A stretch of 30,435 nt of DNA from VBDM01 sp035280025 (GCA_035280025.1 DATEGT010000283.1:1-30435), one strand, 5' to 3'. Positions 7,471 through 15,009 are shown, counted from the first letter of the stretch. The notes: generated by a model not told the origin, from the letters alone. Program-made: numbers and translations.

Positions 7471-8181
7471 ATGATTCCCTGGATCGAGAAAGGCGCGCCG
7501 TTTCCTCCGCCGGGGAGCGCGCTCAGGGAACCCAACGGCCTGCTCGCGGCGGGCGGAGACCTCTCCCCCGGGCGCTTGCTCGAAGGCTACCGTCAGGGCA
7601 TCTTTCCCTGGTTCTCCGAAGGCGATCCCATCCTGTGGTGGAGCCCCGATCCCCGCATGGTCCTTTTCCCGGACGAGCTGAGGATCTCGCGCTCCCTCGG
7701 CAAGACCCTACGCAACCGGTGCTACCAGGTACGCTTCGATTCGGAGTTCGGGCGCGTGATCGAGCACTGCGCCGCGCCGCGCCGCGGCGAGCCCGGTACC
7801 TGGATCAGCGAGGACATGGTCGAGGCATACCAGGAACTCCACCGGCTCGGCTACGCGCATTCCGTCGAGACCTGGATCGACGGCCGCCTCGCAGGCGGAC
7901 TCTACGGCGTCGCGCTTGGCCGCGTGTTCTTCGGCGAGTCGATGTTCTCGCGCGTGCGCGACGCGTCCAAGATCGCGCTCGCAGCCCTGGTCGGGCACCT
8001 CAAGACGGCCGGGTTCGAGTTGATCGATTGTCAGATGCACACGCGGCACCTTGAAAGCCTTGGAGCCCGCGAGATACCGCGCGCGCGATTCTCCCGGCTC
8101 CTCGAAGAATTGATACACTATCCGTGCTCTCCGGGCACTTGGTCCGGCGCACATATCGCGCAGGTGCAATGTCCCAGCTGA
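7471..8181 (+). CDS. aat: Leucyl/phenylalanyl-tRNA--protein transferase
   Basis: Transfers Leu or Phe from aminoacyl-tRNA to proteins with N-terminal Arg or Lys, making them substrates for ClpS/ClpAP (EC 2.3.2.6). The 236 residues show the family signatures in order: MIPWIEKGAPFPP, LAAGGDLSPGRLLEGYRQGIFPWF, WWSPDPRMVLFP, the GNAT-like core SVETWIDGRLAGGLYGVALG, and FGESMFS followed by ASKIALAALVGHL. Length is normal. The ATG is seven bases after the Rieske-like gene with GGGAG almost touching it, so coupling is possible. It overlaps bpt by 13 bases, which places both branches of the N-degron pathway in one transcript. Confidence 0.96.
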   Translation: MIPWIEKGAPFPPPGSALREPNGLLAAGGDLSPGRLLEGYRQGIFPWFSEGDPILWWSPDPRMVLFPDELRISRSLGKTLRNRCYQVRFDSEFGRVIEHCAAPRRGEPGTWISEDMVEAYQELHRLGYAHSVETWIDGRLAGGLYGVALGRVFFGESMFSRVRDASKIALAALVGHLKTAGFELIDCQMHTRHLESLGAREIPRARFSRLLEELIHYPCSPGTWSGAHIAQVQCPS

Positions 8182-8909
8182 ACGATCTGCCGCATGCGGT
8201 ACTGCAGTTCTACGTGACTGCGCCCTACCCCTGCAGCTATCTGCCGGGCAGGATGGCGCGCTCGCAGGTTGCAACGCCCAGCCACCTGATCGGCACCGAG
8301 CTCTACGCGGAGCTCGTCCGGCTCGGTTTTCGCCGCAGCGGAATCTTCACCTATCGGCCCTACTGCGACCACTGCCGGGCCTGCGTTCCCGTGCGCGTTC
8401 CAGTCGCGGAATTCCACGCATCGCGCAGCCAGCGGCGCGCGTATGCGAAGCACGGAGACCTGCAGCACGCAGTCACCGGACTGCGCTTCCGGGTAGAGCA
8501 CTACTCGCTCTACCTGCGTTACCAGGCGAGCCGCCACTCCGGCGGGGGCATGGATCAGGACAGCCGCGACCAGTATTCGCATTTTCTGCTGCAGAGCCGG
8601 GTGAGCACGCGTCTCGTTGAATTCCGGGACAAGGGAAAGCTGATGATGGTGTCGATCGTCGACCAGCTGAGTGACGGCCTTTCCTCGGTGTATACCTTCT
8701 ACGATCCCGACACCCCCGGTGCGAGCTTCGGCACCTACAACATTCTGTGGCAGATCGAGCAGTGCCAGCGCGCCTCCCTCCCGTACCTGTACCTCGGCTA
8801 CTGGATCAAGGACAGCCGCAAGATGTCCTACAAGGCGCACTTCCGGCCGATCGAGGGCTTTGTCGACGGCGCCTGGCGGCGCCTGCAGCCCGACGAACTC
8901 GAAGCCTGA
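8169..8909 (+). CDS. bpt: Aspartate/glutamate leucyltransferase
   Basis: Bacterial relative of eukaryotic arginyltransferase; adds Leu from Leu-tRNA to proteins with N-terminal Asp or Glu, marking them for ClpS-dependent degradation (EC 2.3.2.29). The 246 residues contain the N-terminal cysteine-rich motif YCDHCRACVPVRVPV, SRHSGGGMDQDSRDQY, SSVYTFYDPD, FGTYNILWQIEQ and LYLGYWIKDSRKMSYK, all typical of Bpt. The ATG at 8169 lies inside the end of aat with AGGTG upstream. The frame is open 15 codons earlier, but that stretch has no family sequence. Confidence 0.95.
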   Translation: MSQLNDLPHAVLQFYVTAPYPCSYLPGRMARSQVATPSHLIGTELYAELVRLGFRRSGIFTYRPYCDHCRACVPVRVPVAEFHASRSQRRAYAKHGDLQHAVTGLRFRVEHYSLYLRYQASRHSGGGMDQDSRDQYSHFLLQSRVSTRLVEFRDKGKLMMVSIVDQLSDGLSSVYTFYDPDTPGASFGTYNILWQIEQCQRASLPYLYLGYWIKDSRKMSYKAHFRPIEGFVDGAWRRLQPDELEA

Positions 8910-8945
8910 GTCCTGTCTCCGAGTCGAACCCCGGACGCACCGCGG

Positions 8946-8957
8946 TAAAATGCGGAC
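8946..8957 (+). promoter_or_regulatory. Possible -10 for a leaderless pyrD transcript
   Basis: TAAAAT (8946-8951) lies exactly six bases before the pyrD ATG, so the expected transcription start would be the A of the start codon at 8958. The -35 region is weak (TCGAAC, 8924-8929, with a 16-base spacer). No ribosome binding site is seen. Confidence 0.35.
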
Positions 8958-9977
8958 ATGCTCTATCGCGCCGTCCGGCCGCTGCTGTTCGCCCTCGAGC
9001 CGGAATCCGCGCACTCACTCAGCCTCGACTGCCTCGATGTCCTTTCCCAGGTCGGCGCCGTGCGTCTCCTCGCGTGCTCCGTGCCGCGAGTGCCTGTCCG
9101 TGCGATGGGCCTGGACTTCCCGAATCCCGTGGGACTCGCCGCCGGGCTGGACAAGGACGCCCAGCACATAGACGGGCTCGCTGCGCTCGGCTTCGGTTTT
9201 CTCGAGGTCGGCGCGGTAACGCCCCGCCCGCAGCCGGGGAACCCGGGTCCGCGCGTGTTCCGTCTCCCCGAGGCGGAGGCGCTCATCAACCGTCTGGGAT
9301 TCAACAGCCGCGGGCTCGAGGTCTTCGTCCGGAACATCAGCCGGCCTCGCGGCACGGGAATCGTGGGAGTGAATATCGGGAGGAACGCCGAGACGCCCAA
9401 CGACAAGGCGCTGGAGGACTACATCGCGTGCCTGCGCAGGGTCTACCCGCACGCGGACTTCGTCACCGCGAACGTGTCTTCGCCGAACACCAGGAACCTG
9501 CGCGACTTGCAGCGGGCGGACGAGCTCGACGCCTTTCTCGGTCCGCTCGTCGTCGAGCGCGATCGCCTGGCGGCAGAGCACGGAAAGCAGGTGCCGCTGG
9601 CCGTGAAGATATCTCCCGACCTCGACGACGCGGGCATCGCGGCGGTCGCCGACCGAGTCGCCGCGCGGAGGATCGATGCGATCATCGCAACCAATACCAC
9701 GGTGTCGCGCGAAGGCGTCGCGCATCTCCCGGCCGGCCGCGAGCAAGGCGGCCTGTCGGGAGCGCCGCTGAAGGCGCGCGCCACCGCGGTCGTGGCGAAG
9801 CTCAGGCGCGCGCTTCCTTCCGGTACAGCCATCATTGGGGTCGGCGGCATAGCTAGCGCGGCGGACGCGCGCGAGAAGCTGGACGCCGGCGCAAACCTGG
9901 TGCAGCTCTACACCGCGCTGATCTACCGCGGCCCGCAGCTGGTTGCCGAGATCGTCCGAGGCCTCGCGGCGCGATGA
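8958..9977 (+). CDS. pyrD: Dihydroorotate dehydrogenase (quinone), class 2
   Basis: Membrane-associated FMN enzyme that oxidises dihydroorotate to orotate with quinone as acceptor, the fourth step of pyrimidine synthesis (EC 1.3.5.2). The 339 residues start with the class-2 N-terminal helical region (MLYRAVRPLLFALEPESAHSL) that docks on the membrane, then NPVGLAAGLDKDAQ, INRLGFNSRG, NVSSPNT with the catalytic base Ser at S175, KISPDLDD, IATNTTVSR and GVGGIASAADAREKLDAGA for phosphate binding. Length and landmarks match E. coli PyrD. The gene is 48 bases after bpt and overlaps rsxB by ATGA. Confidence 0.96.
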   Translation: MLYRAVRPLLFALEPESAHSLSLDCLDVLSQVGAVRLLACSVPRVPVRAMGLDFPNPVGLAAGLDKDAQHIDGLAALGFGFLEVGAVTPRPQPGNPGPRVFRLPEAEALINRLGFNSRGLEVFVRNISRPRGTGIVGVNIGRNAETPNDKALEDYIACLRRVYPHADFVTANVSSPNTRNLRDLQRADELDAFLGPLVVERDRLAAEHGKQVPLAVKISPDLDDAGIAAVADRVAARRIDAIIATNTTVSREGVAHLPAGREQGGLSGAPLKARATAVVAKLRRALPSGTAIIGVGGIASAADAREKLDAGANLVQLYTALIYRGPQLVAEIVRGLAAR

Positions 9978-10573
9978 ACCTGCTCTCCGAAAGGATCGAT
10001 GCACTGCTGCCGCAGACCCAGTGCACGAAATGCGGCTATCCCAGCTGCAGGCGCTACGCCGAGGCCGTCGCCCGGAGCGAAGCCGATATCAATCAGTGCC
10101 CTCCCGGAGGCGAGGCGGGAATTCGCAAGCTCGCCGCGCTGCTGGAACGGAACGTGAAGCCGCTCAATCCTGCGAACGGCCTCGAGACAGCGCGGCGCGT
10201 CGCGGTGATCGACGAGGCGCGCTGCATCGGCTGCACGCTGTGTATCCAGGCCTGCCCGGTGGACGCGATCGTCGGCGCGGCGAAGCTGATGCACACCGTG
10301 GTCGTGGATCTCTGTTCCGGATGCGATCTGTGCATCGCGCCGTGTCCGGTCGACTGCATCGCCATGGTGCCCGCGTCGGGCGACGATGCGATCTGGGACC
10401 GGGCTCGCGCCGATGCGGCGCGAGCCCGCTTCGAGCGGCGGGCCGCGCGCCTAGAGAGCGAGCGCAAGGATCGGGCGCACCGGGCAAAGCGCGCCGGCCC
10501 GGCATCGGAAAAGAAGCGCGCGATCGTCCAGGCGGCTATCGAGCGCGCGCGAGCGCGAAGGCAGGCGACGTGA
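9974..10573 (+). CDS. rsxB: RsxB/RnfB-like iron-sulfur protein, no membrane anchor
   Basis: Ferredoxin-like protein of 199 residues. It has an N-terminal four-cysteine Fe-S module (C17, C20, C25, C42) and two ferredoxin 4Fe-4S motifs (C84-x2-C87-x2-C90-x3-C94 and C114-x2-C117-x2-C120-x3-C124), then a charged Ala/Arg-rich tail that is probably helical. Order and spacing match the B subunit of the Rnf/Rsx electron-transport complex, but the N-terminal membrane helix of full-length RnfB is missing and no other rnf/rsx gene is present here. It overlaps pyrD (ATGA) and nth (GTGA). In E. coli nth also directly follows the rsx operon, so this pair may be a conserved remnant. Confidence 0.85.
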   Translation: MNLLSERIDALLPQTQCTKCGYPSCRRYAEAVARSEADINQCPPGGEAGIRKLAALLERNVKPLNPANGLETARRVAVIDEARCIGCTLCIQACPVDAIVGAAKLMHTVVVDLCSGCDLCIAPCPVDCIAMVPASGDDAIWDRARADAARARFERRAARLESERKDRAHRAKRAGPASEKKRAIVQAAIERARARRQAT

Positions 10574-11205
10574 GCCCGGAGAAGCGCGCGAAGCTGTTCG
10601 AGCGGCTGCGCTCGGCCAATCCGAGGCCCACGACGGAACTCGCCTACCGCACGCCTTTCGAGCTCCTGGTATCGGTGGTGCTTTCAGCGCAAGCCACCGA
10701 CAAGAGCGTCAATGCCGCCACGGAAAGGCTCTACGGAGACGCGAACACGCCCCAGGCGGTGCTCGCTCTCGGCGAGGAGCGGCTGAGCGCCTACATCAGG
10801 ACCATCGGCTTGTATCGTTCCAAGGCGAAGCACATCATCGAAACCTGCCGGTTGCTGATCGAGCGCCACGGGGGCGAGGTGCCGCAATCGCGGGAAGCCC
10901 TGGAAGCGCTGCCCGGGGTCGGCCGGAAGACCGCGAACGTGGTCCTCAACACCGCCTTCGGCCAACCCACGATCGCGGTCGACACGCATATTTTCCGGGT
11001 CGCGAACCGCACGGGGCTCGCGCCGGGCGAAGACGTGCGCGAAGTCGAAGACAGGCTGCTGAAGGTCGTGCCGAGGAAGTTCCTGAAGAACGCCCATCAT
11101 TGGCTGATCCTGCACGGGCGCTACGTCTGCAAGGCGAGAAAGCCCGGGTGCCCGGCGTGCCTCATCCGGGACCTGTGCTCGTTCAAGGGAAAGACGAAGG
11201 CCTGA
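10570..11205 (+). CDS. nth: Endonuclease III
   Basis: DNA glycosylase/AP lyase that removes oxidised pyrimidines in base-excision repair. From GTG at 10570 it has 211 residues, the same as E. coli Nth. It shows the helix-hairpin-helix LPGVGRKTANVVL with catalytic Lys120, VDTHIFRV with Asp138, and the C-terminal [4Fe-4S] loop C-x6-C-x2-C-x5-C. The frame is open upstream through rsxB, but residue numbering and the GTGA overlap with the rsxB stop fix the start. A hairpin spans its stop codon. Confidence 0.96.
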   Translation: MSPEKRAKLFERLRSANPRPTTELAYRTPFELLVSVVLSAQATDKSVNAATERLYGDANTPQAVLALGEERLSAYIRTIGLYRSKAKHIIETCRLLIERHGGEVPQSREALEALPGVGRKTANVVLNTAFGQPTIAVDTHIFRVANRTGLAPGEDVREVEDRLLKVVPRKFLKNAHHWLILHGRYVCKARKPGCPACLIRDLCSFKGKTKA

Positions 11206-11217
11206 GCCGGGGCCTTC
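11196..11217. terminator. Hairpin between nth and the convergent cytochrome gene
   Basis: GAAGGCC (11196-11202) and GGCCTTC (11211-11217) form a perfect 7-base stem with an 8-base loop that contains the nth stop codon. The tail is CTCTCT rather than a T run, so termination may be weak, but the position between convergent ends suits a bidirectional terminator. Confidence 0.45.
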
Positions 11218-11220
11218 TCT

Positions 11221-11544
11221 CTAGCGCACTACGTGCAGCGTGCCCTTCTGGCTCGAGAAATAGGCCGCGAGGTCGGCGAGATCCTGCGCGGAGAGCGCGC
11301 CCACCTGGCCGCCCATGATGGGATTCTTGCGCGCGCCCGATTTGTAGTCGCGCAGCGCCTTCAGCAGGTAATCGTAGTGCTGTCCGGCGAGGCGAGGGAA
11401 ATCCGGACCGGTGGGCGCGTTGCCGTCGGCGCCGTGGCACGCGGCGCAGGCTTGCGATTTCTGCTTGCCGGCCGCGGCGTCGCCCGCCGCCCAAGCCTGC
11501 GAAGCGAAGCAGGCGGCCAGGGCGAAGACGAGAAGCCGCTTCAT
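11221..11544 (-). CDS. Small periplasmic c-type cytochrome (class I)
   Basis: Secreted monohaem electron carrier of 107 residues: a signal peptide ending AWA at about 19, the haem motif C33-A-A-C36-H37, and a likely axial Met77 in NPIMGGQVGALS, followed by the C-terminal helix DLADLAAYFSSQ. It resembles one half of a cytochrome c4 or a c553-type carrier. Its ATG overlaps the stop of the next cytochrome gene upstream as ATGA, so the two are surely translated together and may interact. No terminal oxidase is encoded nearby. Confidence 0.9.
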   Translation of the reverse strand: MKRLLVFALAACFASQAWAAGDAAAGKQKSQACAACHGADGNAPTGPDFPRLAGQHYDYLLKALRDYKSGARKNPIMGGQVGALSAQDLADLAAYFSSQKGTLHVVR

Positions 11545-11876
11545 TTATCCGCCTTTCCCGACGCGCCGTAGTATGCGGCGACGTCAGCCATGTCCTGGTC
11601 GGAGAGGCCGCGCGCGATGCCGCGCATGGTCGGGTGGCTGCGGTCGCCCGCGCGGTACTCCTGCAACGCCTTGACGATGTACTCGGGCGATTGCCCGGCG
11701 ATCTTCGGCACGGAATAGACCTCCGGGAAAGCGGTCTTGTACATCTTGATGCCGTGGCAGCCGATGCACATCGAGATCTTTCCCTTCGCCGCTTCGGCGT
11801 TTCCGGTCGTTTGCGCTCGGACCGGCAGCGAGAGAAGCAAGGACATGAACAGGAGAGCCAGCGGAGTTCTCATCAT
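11541..11876 (-). CDS. Small periplasmic c-type cytochrome (class I)
   Basis: Secreted monohaem cytochrome of 111 residues with a signal peptide ending VRA at about 21, the haem motif C37-I-G-C40-H41, a likely axial Met in HPTMRGIARGLS and the closing helix DMADVAAYYG. It is first of the two-gene cytochrome unit. A second in-frame ATG follows directly at 11873. The paralogous pair together resembles the two domains of a cytochrome c4 encoded as separate proteins. A promoter is visible about 40-70 bases upstream. Confidence 0.9.
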   Translation of the reverse strand: MMRTPLALLFMSLLLSLPVRAQTTGNAEAAKGKISMCIGCHGIKMYKTAFPEVYSVPKIAGQSPEYIVKALQEYRAGDRSHPTMRGIARGLSDQDMADVAAYYGASGKADK

Positions 11877-11916
11877 CGACTCGGTATCGACATCGTCATT
11901 CTGCGAAAACCCGGCG

Positions 11917-11946
11917 ATTCTATACGATGGGCTCCGCGGCGGTCAA
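11917..11946 (-). promoter_or_regulatory. Probable promoter of the cytochrome pair
   Basis: On the minus strand TTGACC (11946-11941) is followed after 18 bases by TAGAAT (11922-11917), or after 16 by TATAGA. Predicted transcription starts near 11910, giving a leader of about 34 bases. The -35 overlaps the last codons of the amidase gene. Confidence 0.45.
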
Positions 11947-12647
11947 AGCCTGCTTCGCCGGGCAAGGCAGCGCTCGAGCCCCAGGGCGACCGCTCCCGCC
12001 ATGCGTTTGTGCACCTCCGCCGAGCGCATTTTCAGCTCCTCGTCGCGATTGACGATCACGCCGGCCTCCAGCAGCACTGCCGGCGTTCTCGCCGTCTTGA
12101 GGACGATGAGGTTGTCGTAGTAGTGCACCCCGTTCGTCTTGTCGGCGAACGGCTTGTTCTCCCCCGGGATGGGGTCCGCGTGGTAGAGCGAGGGGATGAA
12201 CCCGGCGCCGCGCAGCGCGGCGCCGATCTGCGCGGCGCAGGCGAGGCTCTCATTCACCGCCGGGTTCTTGCGCGAGATGAACAGCGAAAAACCCGCGTGG
12301 TCGTCGTTGAAGGCGCGCTCCACGCTGTCGTATTCCCAGCTCTTGATGAGGTAGGGCTGGACGGAATCGTGGTGCACCGAGAGGAAGAAGTCCGCGCCCG
12401 CCGCGGCCGCTGTCCGGCGAGCGAGGTGCGACATGAACCCGTCGTACCCGACGAGCAAGGTCTTCAGGCCCCGATCCCTGGCGGCCGATTCGATCTCGAT
12501 TGCGAGCTCCCGGTTGAACTCGAGCTCCGGCCGACCGCGTGCGCTGGTCGCACCGGGCTCCTCGATGAAGTGTCCCACGTCGATGGCGACGGTAGCGCCC
12601 CGGGCGGACGTGGCGATGAGGAGTACGAGCGCCAGCAGCGGTCTCAC
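11943..12647 (-). CDS. N-acetylmuramoyl-L-alanine amidase (Amidase_3 family)
   Basis: Zinc amidase that cleaves the bond between MurNAc and the stem peptide in peptidoglycan; a signal peptide (about 1-18, ending TSARG) sends it to the periplasm. The 234 residues show the AmiC-type catalytic set: DVGH with H26, ELEFN with E43, FLSVHHDS with H92/H93 and VLLEAGVIVN with E204. There is no AMIN targeting domain, so it is a short single-domain form. The frame is open far upstream, antisense to moxR, but GTG at 12647 is the only start that places the signal peptide at the N-terminus. That GTG has no suitably spaced ribosome binding site and lies six bases after a -10 box, suggesting leaderless translation. 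Confidence 0.85.
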   Translation of the reverse strand: MRPLLALVLLIATSARGATVAIDVGHFIEEPGATSARGRPELEFNRELAIEIESAARDRGLKTLLVGYDGFMSHLARRTAAAAGADFFLSVHHDSVQPYLIKSWEYDSVERAFNDDHAGFSLFISRKNPAVNESLACAAQIGAALRGAGFIPSLYHADPIPGENKPFADKTNGVHYYDNLIVLKTARTPAVLLEAGVIVNRDEELKMRSAEVHKRMAGAVALGLERCLARRSRL

Positions 12648-12653
12648 CGGCCG

Positions 12654-12665
12654 ATTGTATACAAT
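12654..12665. promoter_or_regulatory. Palindromic -10 between amidase and moxR
   Basis: ATTGTATACAAT is a perfect 12-base palindrome that reads TACAAT, a good -10 hexamer, on both strands (12660-12665 on plus, 12659-12654 on minus). On minus it predicts a start at 12647, exactly the amidase GTG; on plus it predicts a start near 12672, giving moxR a leader of about 21 bases with AAGG. Matching -35 boxes are poor on both sides. It could alternatively be a regulator site. Confidence 0.4.
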
Positions 12666-12692
12666 GGAGCCCTCCGCGCGAAGGCAGCACAC

Positions 12693-13538
12693 ATGAGATT
12701 CAAAGGCTCCGAAGCCTACGTTTCCACCGACGACCTGACCCTCGCGGTCAACGCGGCGATCACGCTGCAGCGCCCGCTGCTGGTGAAAGGCGAGCCGGGC
12801 ACCGGCAAGACCATGCTCGCCGTCGAAGTCGCCAAGGCGCTCGGCCTGCCTCTGCTCGAATGGCACATCAAGTCGACCACCAAGGCCCAGCAGGGATTGT
12901 ACGAGTACGACGCGGTCAGCCGCCTGCGCGACTCGCAGCTCGGCGACCCGCGCGTGCACGAGATCCGCAACTACATCGTCAAGGGCATGCTGTGGCAGGC
13001 GTTCGCCTCCGAGAAACCGGTCGTGCTCCTGATCGACGAGATCGACAAGGCCGATATCGAGTTTCCCAACGACCTGCTGCGCGAGCTCGATCGCATGGAG
13101 TTCTTCGTGTACGAGACCCGCGAGCTCATCAAGGCGACGCAGCGTCCGGTCGTGTTCATCACCTCGAACAACGAGAAGGAGCTTCCCGACGCGTTCCTGC
13201 GCCGCTGCTTCTTCCACTACATCCGGTTCCCGGACAAGGAGACGATGGAGAAGATCGTCGAGGTCCACTTCCCCGGGCTGAAGAAAGCGCTGCTGCGCGA
13301 AGCGCTCGAAGTATTCTTCGAAGTGCGCGAAGTGCCCGGACTGAAGAAGAAACCATCCACCTCGGAGCTGCTCGACTGGCTGAAGCTGCTTCTCGCCGAG
13401 GACATCTCGGCCGAGGCCCTGAGGAGCAAGGATCGCAAGACCATCATCCCGCCGCTGCACGGCGCGCTGCTCAAGAACGAGCAGGACGTGCACCTCTTCG
13501 AGCGCCTCGTCTTCATGACCAGGGCGAAAGGCGCCTAG
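12693..13538 (+). CDS. MoxR-family AAA+ ATPase
   Basis: Predicted chaperone-like ATPase that matures or activates a partner complex, normally together with a VWA-domain protein. The 281 residues contain Walker A GEPGTGKT (33-40), Walker B VVLLIDEIDKAD, the sensor region FITSNNEKELPDAF and the arginine pair RRCFFHYIRFP; the rest is a helical lid. ATG at 12693 follows AAGG by eight bases. The gene is divergent from the amidase gene and its stop directly abuts the stop of the chemoreceptor gene on the other strand. The expected VWA partner is found at 23723-24895 rather than next door. Confidence 0.92.
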   Translation: MRFKGSEAYVSTDDLTLAVNAAITLQRPLLVKGEPGTGKTMLAVEVAKALGLPLLEWHIKSTTKAQQGLYEYDAVSRLRDSQLGDPRVHEIRNYIVKGMLWQAFASEKPVVLLIDEIDKADIEFPNDLLRELDRMEFFVYETRELIKATQRPVVFITSNNEKELPDAFLRRCFFHYIRFPDKETMEKIVEVHFPGLKKALLREALEVFFEVREVPGLKKKPSTSELLDWLKLLLAEDISAEALRSKDRKTIIPPLHGALLKNEQDVHLFERLVFMTRAKGA

Positions 13539-14981
13539 TCAGTCCTCGAGGTAGATGCCGCAGCCGATGACGAAGTCGCCGACCCGCTCGGCGTAGGTCG
13601 ACTTGCGCTGCACGCGCCCGGTCTGCGGATTGTTCCAGCGATAGTCCACCCAGCCGCTGCCGCGCTCGCACGCGACGCGCACCGTCTCCCACGCGAAGCG
13701 CTTGCCGTCGACGTCCCGGAGGTTCGAATGGTCCTGGCCGACGAACTCGGGCTTGGCGCCGTTCGCCCGCATCACGCTGTCGAGGTCGTGCGCGATGAGG
13801 TAATAGTCGCCTTCGACGAATCCGCCGTCGCGGCGGCTGAAATCGGCGAACGCCTTGTCGGCGCCATGGTGGCGCAGGTGCTCGATGCCGCGCCGCACGA
13901 GTGCCATTGCCCGCTCGCGCGCCTCGGCGCGGTCGAGCTTGAACGCCGACACCGCCTCGGCGAGCGCACCCGCCGAGTCGCGGAAGGAGAGCGCCGCTGC
14001 GGCGGTCTGCTCGACGAGCGCCGCGTTCTCCTGCGTCACGTTCTCGATCTGCGAGATCGCGCTCTTGATCTCTTCCAGCCCGGCGCTCTGCTCCGAGGAC
14101 GCGCCGGCGATCCGCTCGATCACCTTGGCAACCTCGCCGACGCGCCCCATGGCGCGATCGATGGTGTCGGCCGCCTCCCTGACGTGACGGCCACCGTCGC
14201 CGACGCCCGCGACCGACTCCTGGATGAGCGCCTTGATCTGGTGCGCCGCGTCGGCGCTGCGCTGCGCGAGGCTGCGCACTTCGGCCGCGACGACGGAGAA
14301 GCCCTTGCCCTGCTCGCCCGCGCGCGCTGCCTCGACCGCGGCATTCAGGGCGAGGATGTTGGTCTGGAAGGCGATGCCGTCGATCACGCCGATGATCTCG
14401 GCCACCTTCTTCGAGGCGGCGTCCATCCGGCCCATCGACTCGGTGACGCGCCGCATGGAGTCGGCGGCGCGCTCGGCGCTCTCGCTCGTGTCGCGCGCGA
14501 GCTCGCTCGCCTGGCGACAGCTCTCGGCGTTCTGGCGCACCGTCTCGCTGAGCTGCGCCATGCCGCCGGCAGTCTGCTGCAGCGCCGAAGCCTGCTCCTC
14601 GGTGCGCTGCGAGAGGCTCGCGCAACCGCTCGAGACCTCCTTCGAGCCGGCGACGATCGCCTCGGCCCCGGCGCGCACCTGCACCACGATCCCGGCCAGC
14701 GCCTCGGCCATGTGCCCGATCGCGCCGCCGGTGCGGATGGAAAGATCGCCGCTCGCGATTCGCTCGGCGGCCGAGCGGAGCCGGCCGAGCCCCGCGCGCG
14801 AGGCAAAGTGGAAAGCGCCGAAAAGGTAGAGCGCCGCGCCGAACGCAGCGAGCGCCCCGCTCCAGGCCCGATAGTAGGAAAGCAGCTGCGCGAGCCCGAA
14901 AAGCCCGGCGATGAGCGCCGTGCTCCCGGCATCGCTCAAGCGGGCCGTCACCGCAGACCCCGGTGCGAACAGCGCCTTCAG
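13539..14981 (-). CDS. Methyl-accepting chemotaxis protein with C-terminal Cache-like domain
   Basis: Chemoreceptor of 480 residues in an unusual order. Two close hydrophobic segments (about 20-58) form a membrane hairpin, a short HAMP-like stretch follows (59-82, with ASGDLSIR), then the coiled-coil signalling domain with the conserved hairpin tip at about 196-245 (IDGIAFQTNILALNAAVEAA), and finally a Cache-like sensor domain at about 355-480 (GGFVEGDYYLIAHDL to GDFVIGCGIYLED). The sensor would therefore be cytoplasmic. No ATG, GTG or TTG lies between the upstream region and residue 10. CTG at 14981 has AGGAGG five bases before it and gives MKALFAPGSA, a natural N-terminus for this receptor group; GTG at 14951 is the alternative. 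Confidence 0.85.
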   Translation of the reverse strand: MKALFAPGSAVTARLSDAGSTALIAGLFGLAQLLSYYRAWSGALAAFGAALYLFGAFHFASRAGLGRLRSAAERIASGDLSIRTGGAIGHMAEALAGIVVQVRAGAEAIVAGSKEVSSGCASLSQRTEEQASALQQTAGGMAQLSETVRQNAESCRQASELARDTSESAERAADSMRRVTESMGRMDAASKKVAEIIGVIDGIAFQTNILALNAAVEAARAGEQGKGFSVVAAEVRSLAQRSADAAHQIKALIQESVAGVGDGGRHVREAADTIDRAMGRVGEVAKVIERIAGASSEQSAGLEEIKSAISQIENVTQENAALVEQTAAAALSFRDSAGALAEAVSAFKLDRAEARERAMALVRRGIEHLRHHGADKAFADFSRRDGGFVEGDYYLIAHDLDSVMRANGAKPEFVGQDHSNLRDVDGKRFAWETVRVACERGSGWVDYRWNNPQTGRVQRKSTYAERVGDFVIGCGIYLED

Positions 14982-15009
14982 GTTCCCCTCCTGGACAATA
15001 TCCCGGCCG

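Noticed and set aside
9943..10569. Long N-terminal extension of endonuclease III
   Set aside because: The frame is open but overlaps rsxB entirely; Nth residue numbering and the GTGA junction fix the start at 10570.
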